Below are positions 45,318 through 58,717 of a DNA stretch of 64,000 bases, in pieces. This DNA is from Ruegeria lacuscaerulensis (lineage in GTDB: Bacteria; Pseudomonadota; Alphaproteobacteria; Rhodobacterales; Rhodobacteraceae), in assembly GCF_013033355.1 (NCBI RefSeq), contig NZ_WQDY01000001.1:496001-560000 (forward strand), written 5' to 3'. A program made the translations under genes and the position numbers. The notes beneath the pieces were generated by a model. It did no database searches, had not been told where the DNA came from, and saw nothing but the letters and a program-made list of their open reading frames with translations. Each line of letters begins with the position of its first letter. Position 1 is the stretch's first letter.

Positions 45318-46463
45318 TCAGTACCCTCGCCAGATCCAACCGCCGCCGAAAATCCGGCTTCCCTCCGACGCATAAAACACACAGGCCTGCCCCGGCGAGA
45401 CACCTTCTTCCGGGGTCAGCAACTCGACCTCGGCCGTCGTGTCCGAAAGCGGGCGGAGGATCGCTTCGCGCGGGGGACGGGTTGAGCGGACTTTGACCTT
45501 TAAGTGCCATTCGTCGCGCGAGGTAAAGGGCTCATCCCCCAGCCAGTTGATCTCGCGCACGGGGATGGTGCGGGTGGCTAGCATTTCTTTTGGACCAACG
45601 ACGACCTGCTTTTTATCCACGTCCAGCTTGACCACATAAAGCGGCTCAGTCAGACCACCAATACCCAGACCGCGGCGCTGCCCGATCGTATAATGGATCA
45701 CACCGTCATGCTGCGCCAACACGCGGCCATCGGCATGAACAATCTCGCCGGGTTCAGCCGCACCCGGGCGCAGCTTTTCGATGACGCTTGCGTAATTGCC
45801 GTTGGGCACAAAGCAGATGTCCTGACTGTCGGGCTTATCCGCTACTGCCAGCCCATATTGCGCAGCCATTTCACGTGTGGCGTCCTTGGACGGCAAGTGT
45901 CCCAAGGGAAAGCGAAGAAACGACAACTGTTCGGGTGTGGTCGAGAACAGGAAATAGGACTGGTCGCGGTTCGCATCCTCGGCGCTGTGCAGTTCCGGGC
46001 CGTTGGGGCCCATTTTGCGTTGAATATAATGGCCGGTCGCCATGCAGTCTGCCTCAAGATCCTTGGCAGTTTCCAGCAGATCCTTGAACTTCACACGCTC
46101 ATTGCAGCGAATGCAAGGGACCGGGGTTGCGCCCGCCAGATAGCTGTCGGCGAATTCATCAATCACCGCGTCCTTGAAGATGTTCTCATAGTCCAGAACA
46201 TAATGCGGAAAGCCTCGTTCCTCGGCAACGCGCCGGGCGTCATGGATGTCGATCCCTGCGCAACACGCGCCCTTCTTGGCCAACGCCGCGCCGTGGTCAT
46301 AAAGCTGAAGCGTCACACCGACCACATCGTACCCCTGATCGGCCAGGTGGGCGGCGACGACAGAACTGTCCACACCGCCAGACATGGCTACGACCACCCG
46401 GGTTTCCGAGGGCGGTTTGGCAAAACCAAGCGAGTTTAGCGGTGTCTCGGTATCGAGGGCCAT
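45318..46463 (-). CDS. mnmA: tRNA-specific 2-thiouridylase MnmA
   Basis: MnmA thiolates uridine 34 of Lys, Glu and Gln tRNAs using ATP and a sulfur relay. The 381-residue enzyme has the PP-loop [14 protein letters not shown] and the catalytic cysteines in [11 protein letters not shown] and SQDICFV, plus [10 protein letters not shown]. The C-terminal barrel ends with [17 protein letters not shown]. It is convergent with the transporter gene and divergent from sciP. Confidence 0.96.
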   Translation of the reverse strand: MALDTETPLNSLGFAKPPSETRVVVAMSGGVDSSVVAAHLADQGYDVVGVTLQLYDHGAALAKKGACCAGIDIHDARRVAEERGFPHYVLDYENIFKDAVIDEFADSYLAGATPVPCIRCNERVKFKDLLETAKDLEADCMATGHYIQRKMGPNGPELHSAEDANRDQSYFLFSTTPEQLSFLRFPLGHLPSKDATREMAAQYGLAVADKPDSQDICFVPNGNYASVIEKLRPGAAEPGEIVHADGRVLAQHDGVIHYTIGQRRGLGIGGLTEPLYVVKLDVDKKQVVVGPKEMLATRTIPVREINWLGDEPFTSRDEWHLKVKVRSTRPPREAILRPLSDTTAEVELLTPEEGVSPGQACVFYASEGSRIFGGGWIWRGY

Positions 46464-46591
46464 GACGATTCCAGTGCGGGTTAAGAAAGACCGGCAGAAT
46501 ATAGGAAAATTCTACACACTCTCAAGGGGCGGTTTCACCGCACATTAAGTATGGTGGTGTCAGCTTTGTCGCAGCAGAAAAGGTTGGAAAG

Positions 46592-46885
46592 ATGTATTTG
46601 CACAAAGTTGAAGGGCCACGCTCCGTAACCCAGCCGGATGGAACGGTTTTATCCAGATCGGACCTACCTCCGGAAACCACCACACGTTGGGTGGCGTCGC
46701 GAAAGGTGATTGTTGTACGTGGCGTCCTTTATGGGTTGATCACCTTGGCCGATGCCAAAAAACGCTATGGGCTTAGTGATGAAGAATTCAATTCGTGGGT
46801 TTCCGCGGTCGCAGAACACGGAACAGAAGCTTTGAAGGCGACCGCATTAAAAAAATATCGACAACCTAAAGATGAAAGTGAATAA
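46592..46885 (+). CDS. sciP: CtrA inhibitor SciP (DUF1153)
   Basis: SciP is a small helix-turn-helix protein that, in Caulobacter, binds CtrA and blocks its activation of target promoters. The 97-residue protein has the family segments GPRSVTQPDGTVLSRSDLP, RWVASRKVIVV and GLITLADAKKRYGLSDEEF, the last being the HTH. It is 82 bases upstream of ctrA on the same strand, so the regulator and its antagonist are neighbours. A CtrA-like box lies between them. Confidence 0.92.
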   Translation: MYLHKVEGPRSVTQPDGTVLSRSDLPPETTTRWVASRKVIVVRGVLYGLITLADAKKRYGLSDEEFNSWVSAVAEHGTEALKATALKKYRQPKDESE

Positions 46886-46896
46886 ATGATTCAACG

Positions 46897-46913
46897 GTAA
46901 CGTCAGATTAACC
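46897..46913 (+). promoter_or_regulatory. Candidate CtrA box in the ctrA promoter
   Basis: GTAA, seven bases, then TTAACC matches the CtrA consensus TTAA-N7-TTAAC with one mismatch. It lies 55 bases upstream of the ctrA ATG. Autoregulation of ctrA is known in Caulobacter, so the location fits. Confidence 0.6.
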
Positions 46914-46967
46914 ATTTTTGAGCAGGTTTGATTTGAATTGGTAAATTGAACCGAATTGGAGCAGTAA

Positions 46968-47684
46968 ATGCGAATACTTCTTGTCGAGGATGATCCCACA
47001 ACATCGAAGAGCATCGAGTTGATGCTGACCCACGCGAACCTGAATGTCTATGCGACGGATCTGGGCGAAGAGGGGATCGATCTGGCCAAGCTTTACGATT
47101 ATGATCTGATTTTGCTGGACCTGAACCTACCGGACATGAATGGCCATGAAGTCTTGCGGCAGTTGCGCATTGCGCGGGTGGAAACGCCTATTCTAATCCT
47201 CTCGGGTGCCGACGATACCGAAAGCAAAATCAAAGGCTTCGGATTTGGTGCTGACGACTATATGACCAAGCCATTCCATCGGGAAGAACTGGTGGCCCGT
47301 ATCCACGCGATTATCCGGCGCTCTAAAGGGCATTCGCAATCCGTTATCCATACAGGACGTGTCGCCGTTAACCTGGATGCGAAAACGGTAGAGGTCGAGG
47401 GGCAAACCGTTCACCTGACAGGCAAAGAGTACCAAATGCTGGAGCTTCTGAGCCTTCGTAAAGGCACGACGTTAACCAAGGAGATGTTCCTGAACCATCT
47501 GTACGGCGGAATGGACGAGCCGGAACTTAAGATTATTGACGTCTTCATCTGCAAACTCCGCAAAAAGCTGAGCAATGCAACCGGCGGAGAAAATTACATC
47601 GAAACCGTCTGGGGCAGGGGTTATGTGCTTCGTGATCCGCAAAGCAACAGTATGGATGACCGCCGACTTGCCGTCGGGGCCTGA
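46968..47684 (+). CDS. ctrA: Cell-cycle response regulator CtrA
   Basis: CtrA is an OmpR-type response regulator. In Rhodobacterales it is not essential and controls motility, gene transfer agents and other late traits. The 238-residue protein has the acidic pair Glu7-Asp8-Asp9, phospho-acceptor Asp51 in [11 protein letters not shown], Lys in [10 protein letters not shown], and a C-terminal winged helix with [21 protein letters not shown]. RefSeq-style CtrA features such as [20 protein letters not shown] are clear. ligA and recG follow, the usual roseobacter order. Confidence 0.96.
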   Translation: MRILLVEDDPTTSKSIELMLTHANLNVYATDLGEEGIDLAKLYDYDLILLDLNLPDMNGHEVLRQLRIARVETPILILSGADDTESKIKGFGFGADDYMTKPFHREELVARIHAIIRRSKGHSQSVIHTGRVAVNLDAKTVEVEGQTVHLTGKEYQMLELLSLRKGTTLTKEMFLNHLYGGMDEPELKIIDVFICKLRKKLSNATGGENYIETVWGRGYVLRDPQSNSMDDRRLAVGA

Positions 47685-47747
47685 CTTTTTCCAAAACAAC
47701 AGCCGCTTTGGTCCGTGGCGGCCTGCTCACTCACTGAACAGCACATC

Positions 47748-52022
<4,275 letters not shown>

Positions 52023-52123
52023 CAATAAAGTTCGCAAATGTTCTTAAAAAGTTCTTTACCGAATCGGGGAAATATGAGAACAAAAGGTCAACAAAGGATT
52101 AAAACCCTGACCGGAGGTGACCC

Positions 52124-52246
52124 ATGCTGACCCAGATCAAGACCGCGATAAGCCGCTCGCACACAACTTTACTGCAAGATGCGGCGGGTGCGGTGTCTTT
52201 GGTGGTCATGTTGATGGTCGCTCTTCACCTTCCTGCAGTGTTCTGA
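52124..52246 (+). CDS. Small membrane peptide, 40 residues
   Basis: The frame has a near-perfect ribosome site (CCGGAGGTGA ending four bases before ATG). The peptide has a polar start (MLTQIKTAISRSHTTLLQD) and one hydrophobic helix (AAGAVSLVVMLMVALHLPAVF) to the C-terminus. Peptides of this shape, ending in a HLP-aromatic motif, are familiar from Rhodobacteraceae, but I know no function. Its own terminator follows at 52393. The roughly 145 bases between stop and terminator hold nothing recognisable. Confidence 0.7.
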   Translation: MLTQIKTAISRSHTTLLQDAAGAVSLVVMLMVALHLPAVF

Positions 52247-52392
52247 CCCTTTCTGCCTGCGATCTCGTGCCGAATATCCCGCGCTGTCATCCCCATTTGA
52301 ATCAAGGGTGACCTGCCTGTCCCAATTCCCTTGAAGGGCCATGCCTCGGCCCTGCGCGGACCTCCGGACCCCACATGAGACACGCACAGCCT

Positions 52393-52432
52393 GCCGCCGC
52401 CCTTTCCGCCCGGAAGGTGCGGCGGCTTTTTT
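52393..52432 (+). terminator. Terminator after the small membrane peptide gene
   Basis: GCCGCCGC pairs with GCGGCGGC; an inner CCTTTCC/GGAAGG stem extends the hairpin. TTTTTTAT follows. The T-run overlaps the last codon of the opposing marC-like gene. Confidence 0.9.
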
Positions 52433-53069
52433 ATAGCTGACCGGTTTTCATGATTTCCAACATCGCCGACAGGACGGAATTCACCGCGACCGAAGCAAGT
52501 ATCATGCCCATTACGCGGCTGATTATCGCTGCTCCGGAATGTCCGATCAGGCGAATAATAGGCTCGGCCAACAACATCAACACAAACGCGACCGCGACAA
52601 CTGAAAGCATGACCAGCGCAGTGATGCCCTGATCCGCGGCACTGTAGCGGTTATTGTCGGTTAGAATGACAATAGCCAACATCGCGCCAGGCGAGGCCAA
52701 AGATGGAACTGCCAGAGGAAATATCGCGGGATTGTGCTGATGTAACTTGTCCTGCTCGTCGTCCTCGGCCGCTTTCTGTTCAACGTCTTGCTTACTTTCG
52801 CCGAATATCATTGTGAGTGCGAATAGAAACAGGATGATCCCTCCGGCCACTTGGAAGGAATTAAGGCCGATATCCAGCGCCTCAATCAACAACTGGCCAA
52901 AGACAAGAAAGAACAGCAGAACACCGGCACTGATAACTGACGCCAGCAGCGCCATTTTGCGCCGAGCCGCGGCCTCGAGCCCGGCGGTGACTGCGATGAA
53001 GACGGGAATAGTACCGATGGGATCAATAACGACCCAAAGCGTCACAAAGTGTTCGAGCAGATTATTCAA
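52431..53069 (-). CDS. MarC family integral membrane protein (second copy)
   Basis: A 212-residue membrane protein of the MarC family. It has the N-terminal VVIDPIGTIPVFIAVT and the middle PLAVPSLASPGAMLAIVILT, matching the two family repeats, and six helices. An acidic/glutamine-rich loop (KQDVEQKAAEDDEQDK) separates the halves. It is only distantly similar to the copy at 9267-9926, so a different substrate is likely. Function is unknown for both. It is followed by no gene on its strand. Confidence 0.88.
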   Translation of the reverse strand: MNNLLEHFVTLWVVIDPIGTIPVFIAVTAGLEAAARRKMALLASVISAGVLLFFLVFGQLLIEALDIGLNSFQVAGGIILFLFALTMIFGESKQDVEQKAAEDDEQDKLHQHNPAIFPLAVPSLASPGAMLAIVILTDNNRYSAADQGITALVMLSVVAVAFVLMLLAEPIIRLIGHSGAAIISRVMGMILASVAVNSVLSAMLEIMKTGQL

Positions 53070-53127
53070 ATCGGTCGCTCCGCTGATTTCACAGGAAGTT
53101 AGACCGGATCACAAGAAAACGCTACGC

Positions 53128-53580
53128 TTAGGCGCAATTGGCTTGTTCGGCCTGTTCCATTGCCTCGGCGGTGGCATCCAGCGCCAGTAAGATTGAGGCA
53201 TGCCGGTTCTTGTAATCCCGCGCGGGCATCAGAACCTCTAGGCCATCAAATGGCGCGTCTGGGGCAGGGCCGTTTTTCTTCAACATCGCCGACAACTGAT
53301 CGCGCGCAGTTTCGACCTGTGCCCGTGTGGCTCCGATAACGCCAGCTCCGACGACAGCAGCCGAGGCTTGGCCCAAAGCACACGCTTTAACATCCTGCCC
53401 GAATTCGGAGACACGCCCATTCTCTAGCTTGACGTCAACCGTTACCGTTGACCCGCACAAAGGCGACCGTTTTTTCACTGTGGCATCCGGGTTTTCCAAC
53501 CGATCCAGATGCGGAATATCGGAAGCCAAAGCAAGAATGCGGCCGGAGTAGAGCTTGATCAGGTCATTTTCGCCGGACAT
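53128..53580 (-). CDS. IscU/NifU-like iron-sulfur scaffold, ligand-deficient
   Basis: A 150-residue IscU-fold protein. Two of the three cluster cysteines of classic IscU are visible (SPLCGST and KACALGQAS). At the third position, where IscU has HCSIL, this protein reads HASIL, so the histidine stays and the cysteine is alanine. The aspartate after the first cysteine (CGD in IscU) is serine. It may be a scaffold for a different cluster, a carrier, or a protein of another role. The gene is alone on its strand between marC and hisI. Confidence 0.85.
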   Translation of the reverse strand: MSGENDLIKLYSGRILALASDIPHLDRLENPDATVKKRSPLCGSTVTVDVKLENGRVSEFGQDVKACALGQASAAVVGAGVIGATRAQVETARDQLSAMLKKNGPAPDAPFDGLEVLMPARDYKNRHASILLALDATAEAMEQAEQANCA

Positions 53581-53646
53581 GGCTTTCCCTCATTGACTGT
53601 TCCCCATACATAGTCAGCATCCATCGGGATGCAAAAGGTTTTTACC

Positions 53647-54018
53647 ATGACAGGAACAGTCGCCTTCGACCCTTCCACCTTAAAATACAACGAGGCCGGT
53701 TTAATCCCCGCCATTGCCCAGGACGAAAACTCGGGCGAGGTGTTGATGATGGCCTGGATGAACATGCAGGCGGTTGAAAAAACGCTGTCCTCCGGGCGCG
53801 TAACTTATTGGTCTCGATCCCGGCAATCCTTCTGGATCAAGGGCGAAAGCTCGGGCCATGTGCAGGAGTTGGTTGATTTTCGCGTCGACTGTGATCGGGA
53901 TTGCCTGCTGGTCGTCGTGCGACAAACGGGACCGGCCTGCCACACGAACAGGCGCAGCTGTTTTTACACCGCAGTTCGTGACGGTGACGAGGTCGAGCTG
54001 ATGTCACCTATGGTGTAG
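53647..54018 (+). CDS. hisI: Phosphoribosyl-AMP cyclohydrolase
   Basis: HisI opens the purine ring of phosphoribosyl-AMP, the third step of histidine synthesis. The 123-residue monofunctional enzyme has VLMMAWMNMQA, the metal site DCDRDCLLV with the paired Asp-Cys ligands and GPACHTNRRSCFY. The ATG at 53647 was preferred over an in-frame start at 53629 that has less conserved sequence. The last 15 bases overlap the end of gluQRS, encoded on the other strand. Confidence 0.96.
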   Translation: MTGTVAFDPSTLKYNEAGLIPAIAQDENSGEVLMMAWMNMQAVEKTLSSGRVTYWSRSRQSFWIKGESSGHVQELVDFRVDCDRDCLLVVVRQTGPACHTNRRSCFYTAVRDGDEVELMSPMV

Positions 54019-54882
54019 GCCCACCATCTCACGAATGTCTTCCGGGCTGGCTCCATCAGCCCGGTATTTAGAAATAGCGCGGGCATCATCCCGCTTGGCC
54101 AGTCTTTTACCGATATCGTCGCGGATCAGGCTGTGGTGGTGATAAGAGGGGCGCGGCAGCCCCAGAAGAATTTGTAGAAGAATATGGATTCGAGTTGCCT
54201 CGAACAGATCGCGCCCACGCACGACCCGCGTTATTCCCTGTTCGGCATCATCCAGAACCACCGACAGGTGATAAGACGTACCCATATCTCGGCGCGAGAG
54301 AACGACATCTCCAATCGTATTAACCAAATCTGCCCGGCTGAATGAAATTTGCCCGGTTTCACGGTTCGGTCCAAAGCCGGTTTCCAGAAAACTCATCTCG
54401 ATTTCGGGGGAGACGACCCTACTGGCTTGTTCCATATCCAACCGCAGAGGAACATTTCGCGGCATAGCACCCGTCCGAATGGCTGCGTTACGACAGGTTC
54501 CGGGATAGATAAGCCCGTCCGGCCCTAAGAGAGGAGCACCCTCCTGCGGTGCGCTGGCGGCTGCGGCGATATCCCTGCGGTTACATGTACAAGGATACAG
54601 CAGGCCTTGCGACCAGAGGTCCTCAAGTGCTGCTTCATATACGTGCAAGCGTTCGCTCTGACGCAGAACCGGGCTTGGCCAGCTTAATCCAAGCCACTCA
54701 AGATCATCATAAATCTGATTTTCCCAATGCGTTCTAGAGCGGGATCGGTCGATATCTTCGATCCGCAACAGGAATACGCCTTGCTGATCCGTAGCCATAT
54801 CGCTGGCCAGCAGCGCCGAATAGGCATGCCCAAGATGTAATGGGCCGGTCGGAGAAGGTGCAAACCTGGTTGTGAATGTCAC
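54004..54882 (-). CDS. gluQ: Glutamyl-Q tRNA(Asp) synthetase
   Basis: GluQ-RS attaches glutamate to queuosine in the tRNA-Asp anticodon. The 292-residue protein is a truncated GluRS: it has the HIGH-like PTGPLHLGHAYSAL, a zinc site (PCTCNRRDI, TCRNA) and the KMSKS-like KRLAKRDDARAIS, but no anticodon-binding domain. The name is gluQRS (gluQ). It overlaps hisI tail to tail and the methyltransferase gene upstream by four bases. Confidence 0.94.
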   Translation of the reverse strand: MTFTTRFAPSPTGPLHLGHAYSALLASDMATDQQGVFLLRIEDIDRSRSRTHWENQIYDDLEWLGLSWPSPVLRQSERLHVYEAALEDLWSQGLLYPCTCNRRDIAAAASAPQEGAPLLGPDGLIYPGTCRNAAIRTGAMPRNVPLRLDMEQASRVVSPEIEMSFLETGFGPNRETGQISFSRADLVNTIGDVVLSRRDMGTSYHLSVVLDDAEQGITRVVRGRDLFEATRIHILLQILLGLPRPSYHHHSLIRDDIGKRLAKRDDARAISKYRADGASPEDIREMVGLHHR

Positions 54883-55493
54883 GCTTTTTCAACAATGTAG
54901 ACGTCGGATTTAAGGTCCATTCCAGGAAGGTGCGGACCATATTCGCGAAATAGCAGCCGCGCGGCCCCCATATCAAGCCAATCGTTCAGGCGGCAGGTGT
55001 AGGTGTGATCCTCAAGCGTGTGATCATTAAAGGAAAATGCGAGTAGACCGCCTGTGGGCAAAGCATTCATCAGCATATCAAACGTCTCGGGCGGCGCGGC
55101 GCCTACACTTATTACACCAATTGCAGCGATGGCTTTGTAGCCTCCGACTTTCAGCGGGTTCGGATCCGCGATATCAAAAGTGCTTAGGGTTCGGTAAACG
55201 CCTTTGGCCTTTGCGCCTTCTAGCATTTTCGGCGTCGGGTCGATGCCGTCAATCACCTGAAATCCGACAGCGTTCAGGGCCTCGCCAGACAGGCCAGTTC
55301 CACATCCATAATCCAGAATTGGCGTCTGAGGTTCGGGAAGCTTGGACCAGAGCGCCTCGGCCACGCGGCCGGGGGTTGCATACCCGTGCGCCTCGACTTC
55401 TGAATCATAGGATGAGGCCCATTTCTGATAGTGATCGCGCGTGGCCTCGGGCGTGTCGAGGCCATAGACGTCCTTTAGATAATCATCGCTCAT
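54879..55493 (-). CDS. SAM-dependent methyltransferase, class I
   Basis: A 204-residue methyltransferase with a Rossmann fold: the SAM-binding motif ILDYGCGTGLSGEALN, then DGIDPTPKML for motif II. There is no substrate clue in the sequence; WASSYDSEVEAHGYATPGRVAEAL at the N-terminus resembles small-molecule methyltransferases. It overlaps the gluQRS start (ATGA-type), and trmFO lies just upstream, so a tRNA-related operon is possible, but nothing shows it. Confidence 0.85.
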   Translation of the reverse strand: MSDDYLKDVYGLDTPEATRDHYQKWASSYDSEVEAHGYATPGRVAEALWSKLPEPQTPILDYGCGTGLSGEALNAVGFQVIDGIDPTPKMLEGAKAKGVYRTLSTFDIADPNPLKVGGYKAIAAIGVISVGAAPPETFDMLMNALPTGGLLAFSFNDHTLEDHTYTCRLNDWLDMGAARLLFREYGPHLPGMDLKSDVYIVEKA

Positions 55494-55530
55494 ATCACCA
55501 TGTTAGGCTTGTTCAGCGTCACACGTCCAG

Positions 55531-56871
55531 TCAGCATTGGGTGAGCCAGTCAGTCCAAGCCGCCTTGGCGCGATCCGTATAAGCCTTGTAGCGATCTTTG
55601 CGTCCCCGACGTCCGCCCTTAAGACCGTCGACAGGACGGAACAGGCCAAAGTTTACGTTCATAGGCTGAAACGTCTTGGCCTCGGCCCCACCTGTGATGT
55701 GGTGGATCAGGGCCCCCATGGCGCTGTCCTGCGGAACGTCCGGAAGGGTGCGACCCAGCATCTCGGCTGCAGCGAGCCGTCCCGCCAACAACCCCATGGC
55801 TGCACTTTCGACATAACCTTCTACGCCGGTGATCTGCCCTGCAAACCGGATATTGGGACGTGATTTCAAACGCATCTGCTCATCCAAAAGGGTTGGAGAG
55901 TTGATGAACGTGTTGCGATGAATGCCGCCCAGACGGGCAAAACTGGCATTCTCAAGTCCGGGGATCATCCGAAAGACGTCCGTTTGCGCGCCGTATTTCA
56001 TCTTGGTCTGGAAGCCGACGATGTTAAACAACGTCCCCAGCGCATTGTCCCGACGCAATTGTACAACCGCATGCGGCTTGACCTCGGGCTGATGCGGGTT
56101 GGTGAGACCGACCGGCTTCATCGGGCCATGGCGCAGCGTTTCCCGGCCACGCTCGGACATGACTTCGATCGGCAGACATCCATCGAAATAGCCCGCCGTT
56201 TCGCCCTCGTGGAATTCGGTCTTATCGGCAGCCAGCAGAGCGTCGATGAATGCCTCGTACTGGTCTCGGTCCATGGGGCAATTGAGATATGCGGTCCGCT
56301 CTTCCTCGGTCTCGCCCTTGTCATATCGCGACTGCATCCAGGCTTTGCTCATGTCGATACTTTCTGCGTAGACGATGGGCGCAATTGCATCGAAAAACGC
56401 CAGTGACTCGGCCCCTGTCTCAGAACGGATCGACTCGCCAAGCGCGGCCGAGGTCAGTGGACCGGTTGCAATGATCCAGTGGCCGTCATCGGGCAGGGCA
56501 GTAACTTCTTCTCCGGTCACTTCGACACGTGGATGGGCGTGCAGCTTGTCTGTGACAGACTCGGCAAAAGGGTCGCGGTCCACGGCCAACGCTCCGCCCG
56601 CAGGCAAGCGATGAGTGTCTGCGGTTGTCATGATCAATCCGTTGGCTGCCCGCATTTCCCAATGCAACAGACCCACAGCGTTCTGCTCATCATCGTCGGA
56701 CCGGAACGAGTTCGAACACACCATTTCGGCCAGATTTCCAGTCTGATGCGCAAAGGTGCCCACTTTGGGTCGCATTTCATGGATCACCACGTCAACGCCC
56801 ATTTCCGCAGCCTGCCAGGCCGCCTCGGACCCGGCCATGCCGCCGCCCACGATATGCAATTTCTGTGTCAT
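55531..56871 (-). CDS. trmFO: Methylenetetrahydrofolate-tRNA (uracil-54) methyltransferase
   Basis: TrmFO methylates uridine 54 in the tRNA T-loop, using methylenetetrahydrofolate and FAD. The 446-residue protein has the FAD-binding [27 protein letters not shown], and the C-terminal MNVNFGLF. The start at 56871 is where conservation begins; longer frames toward 57024 show no similarity to family members. It is the first gene of a minus-strand group with the methyltransferase and gluQRS. Confidence 0.95.
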   Translation of the reverse strand: MTQKLHIVGGGMAGSEAAWQAAEMGVDVVIHEMRPKVGTFAHQTGNLAEMVCSNSFRSDDDEQNAVGLLHWEMRAANGLIMTTADTHRLPAGGALAVDRDPFAESVTDKLHAHPRVEVTGEEVTALPDDGHWIIATGPLTSAALGESIRSETGAESLAFFDAIAPIVYAESIDMSKAWMQSRYDKGETEEERTAYLNCPMDRDQYEAFIDALLAADKTEFHEGETAGYFDGCLPIEVMSERGRETLRHGPMKPVGLTNPHQPEVKPHAVVQLRRDNALGTLFNIVGFQTKMKYGAQTDVFRMIPGLENASFARLGGIHRNTFINSPTLLDEQMRLKSRPNIRFAGQITGVEGYVESAAMGLLAGRLAAAEMLGRTLPDVPQDSAMGALIHHITGGAEAKTFQPMNVNFGLFRPVDGLKGGRRGRKDRYKAYTDRAKAAWTDWLTQC

Positions 56872-57128
56872 GCGCTGCCACATAGGGCACAGCACAAAGC
56901 AACGCAAACCCTCATGGGGCGGAGCTCTTACATTTTCTGGGAAATTTTGGGGTCGCCGCTGCGGGAATGTCAACGCTGGTGAGAGAGACCAGCTCGGAGG
57001 GACCTTCCGCCTACGGCGACCCAAAATACGTAATTCGGCCTTAGCCCTGTCTCAGCATTGCCACAGTGTTGCCCTTTTGAAAAGTCCAAAAATGCGAACA
57101 GTGTATAAAATACTTAAGAACATTTGCG

Positions 57129-57914
57129 TTATTGCTGCCAATTTGGCGGTCTTTTTTCGATAAATGCTGATATTCCTTCCTCGGTATCCCGATGCAGCAT
57201 ATTCTGCGCCATTACCTCACCGGCATAGTCATAGGCTTTTTCGATTGGCATATCGAGTTGCTGGTAAAAAGCTTGTTTGCCGATCTTGACCGCCGACCCA
57301 AGCTTGTCTGCCAACTTTTCCGCCAGTGCCTGACTTTCGTGTTCAAGCAGCATTTCAGGGACGACGCGGTTGACCAGCCCAAGCTCTGTTGCGCGCTCAG
57401 CGGATATGAAATCGCCTGTGGTCAGCATTTCAAACGCCTTCTTTCGCGGAATATTGCGACTGAGCGCCACCATCGGCGTCGAGCAGAACAGCCCGATATT
57501 TACCCCATTTACGCCAAACCTTGTGCCTTCGGCGGCGACGGCAAGATCGCAGGTGGCCACTAATTGGCACCCGGCCGCGGTCGCAATACCATGAACCTGC
57601 GCAATGACGGGTTGGGGTAGGGACTGGATCGACAACATCATCCGCGCGCATCTGGCAAAAAGATCCTGGAAATACGCTTTGCCACCGTCTTCGCTCTGAC
57701 GACCGGCAGTCATTTGTTTTAGGTCATGCCCTGCGCAGAACGCTTTGCCTTCGCCCGACAGGACAACAGCGCGGATCGTCTGGTCTTCGCACAACGTGTC
57801 GAACTCAACCTGCAAGGCGGTCAGCATTTCGTCGCTCAGGGCATTAAGCCGCTCTGGTGCGTTCATTTTCAACCTTGCAACCGCACCCGTGTCGCGACGT
57901 TCCAGAATTCCCAT
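57129..57914 (-). CDS. Enoyl-CoA hydratase family protein (ECHDC3-like)
   Basis: A 261-residue crotonase-fold enzyme with FCAGHDLKQM and GIATAAGCQLVATCDLAVA, the two oxyanion-hole segments. The overall sequence, including GLFCSTPMVALSR, resembles the ECHDC3 group, whose substrate is not known. The usual catalytic glutamates of classic hydratases are not obvious at the expected places, so isomerase or other chemistry is possible. It is divergent from the thioesterase gene, which may act on the same CoA esters. Confidence 0.85.
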   Translation of the reverse strand: MGILERRDTGAVARLKMNAPERLNALSDEMLTALQVEFDTLCEDQTIRAVVLSGEGKAFCAGHDLKQMTAGRQSEDGGKAYFQDLFARCARMMLSIQSLPQPVIAQVHGIATAAGCQLVATCDLAVAAEGTRFGVNGVNIGLFCSTPMVALSRNIPRKKAFEMLTTGDFISAERATELGLVNRVVPEMLLEHESQALAEKLADKLGSAVKIGKQAFYQQLDMPIEKAYDYAGEVMAQNMLHRDTEEGISAFIEKRPPNWQQ

Positions 57915-57972
57915 CTTGCCCTCCGATCTGATGTGGGGCCAACTCTAGGTCGGCAAATCGAGGAGGGGAAGT

Positions 57973-58416
57973 ATGTCATTGGTTCTGAACCGGGAAGAGT
58001 TAAGCGACTACATGCATCAGATCTTTCCGCAAGTTCATCGCGATTTCGTAGTCGAAGATCTGACCGAAGACAAAATCACCATGCGGCTGGTCGTTGAAGA
58101 CCGTCATTTGCGGCCGGGGGGAACTGTGTCGGGTCCGTCGATGTTCGGTCTGGCGGATGTCTGCGTTTACGCGATTATTCTTGCACGCAAAGGCCGACAG
58201 TCTCTGGCTGTTACGACAGGTTGCTCGATGGATTTTATGCGCAAACCAGATGGAGCGCGGGACATGATCGCACATTGCACCTTGCTGAAACTTGGAAAAA
58301 CTTTGGCCGTTGGTGATGTGCTGATGTTTTCAGAGGGCTCAGATAAACCTGTGGCCCGTGCGACAATGACTTATTCTCTGCCGCCAGAAGGCTCGGCGGC
58401 AGCAGCATTCGGATAA
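57973..58416 (+). CDS. PaaI family thioesterase
   Basis: A 147-residue hotdog-fold thioesterase that would hydrolyse acyl-CoA. Conserved pieces are RHLRPGGTVSGPSMFGLAD and TTGCSMDFMRKP. The substrate is unknown; PaaI in the phenylacetate pathway removes dead-end thioesters, so a similar housekeeping role is plausible. It is divergent from the enoyl-CoA hydratase gene, 58 bases apart, sharing a short promoter region. Confidence 0.85.
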   Translation: MSLVLNREELSDYMHQIFPQVHRDFVVEDLTEDKITMRLVVEDRHLRPGGTVSGPSMFGLADVCVYAIILARKGRQSLAVTTGCSMDFMRKPDGARDMIAHCTLLKLGKTLAVGDVLMFSEGSDKPVARATMTYSLPPEGSAAAAFG

Positions 58417-58441
58417 AAAATGGCCGGGTCAAGCCCGGCCA
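58417..58441 (-). terminator. Terminator of the DUF1127 gene
   Basis: Read on the minus strand, GGCCGGG and CCCGGCC form a stem with a five-base loop followed by ATTTTTTAT. It ends the DUF1127 transcript just before the opposing thioesterase stop. Confidence 0.85.
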
Positions 58442-58473
58442 AGGAAGAGGTCCCAAATGGGACTGGGGATTTG

Positions 58474-58701
58474 TTACCCGTGCCAGAACGGGCGATTGAT
58501 TTCGCGGTCGGCCTGATGGCGGGTCAACCCGACGTCACGCAGCAACCGATCATCCAGCTTTGACAAATTTACCCTGCTGCGGCGCTGTCGCTCCCACTTG
58601 GTGACAGTCGCCGCAAACCGCACGGCCAGCGATGCGATCAGCGGCAACCGAGGGCTGTCGTTCAGCAACAAAAGGGCAGGGGTGTGCATTGCGCGTGTCA
58701 T
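58474..58701 (-). CDS. DUF1127 domain protein
   Basis: A 75-residue basic protein. The C-terminal 45 residues hold the DUF1127 motif: SKLDDRLLRDVGLTRHQADREI. Small DUF1127 proteins in Rhodobacter and Agrobacterium have been linked to RNA turnover and phosphate-related responses; this longer version may differ. It is divergent from a MocR-type regulator, with shared repeats in the 99-base gap, so it is a candidate target of that regulator. The ATG at 58701 has AAGGAT upstream. Confidence 0.88.
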   Translation of the reverse strand: MTRAMHTPALLLLNDSPRLPLIASLAVRFAATVTKWERQRRSRVNLSKLDDRLLRDVGLTRHQADREINRPFWHG

Positions 58702-58717
58702 CTTGGGTATCCTTTCA

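Noticed and set aside
52117-52311. A 64-codon plus-strand frame after recG
   Set aside because: It overlaps the 40-residue peptide in another frame, starts seven bases too early for the strong ribosome site, and has a random-looking sequence.
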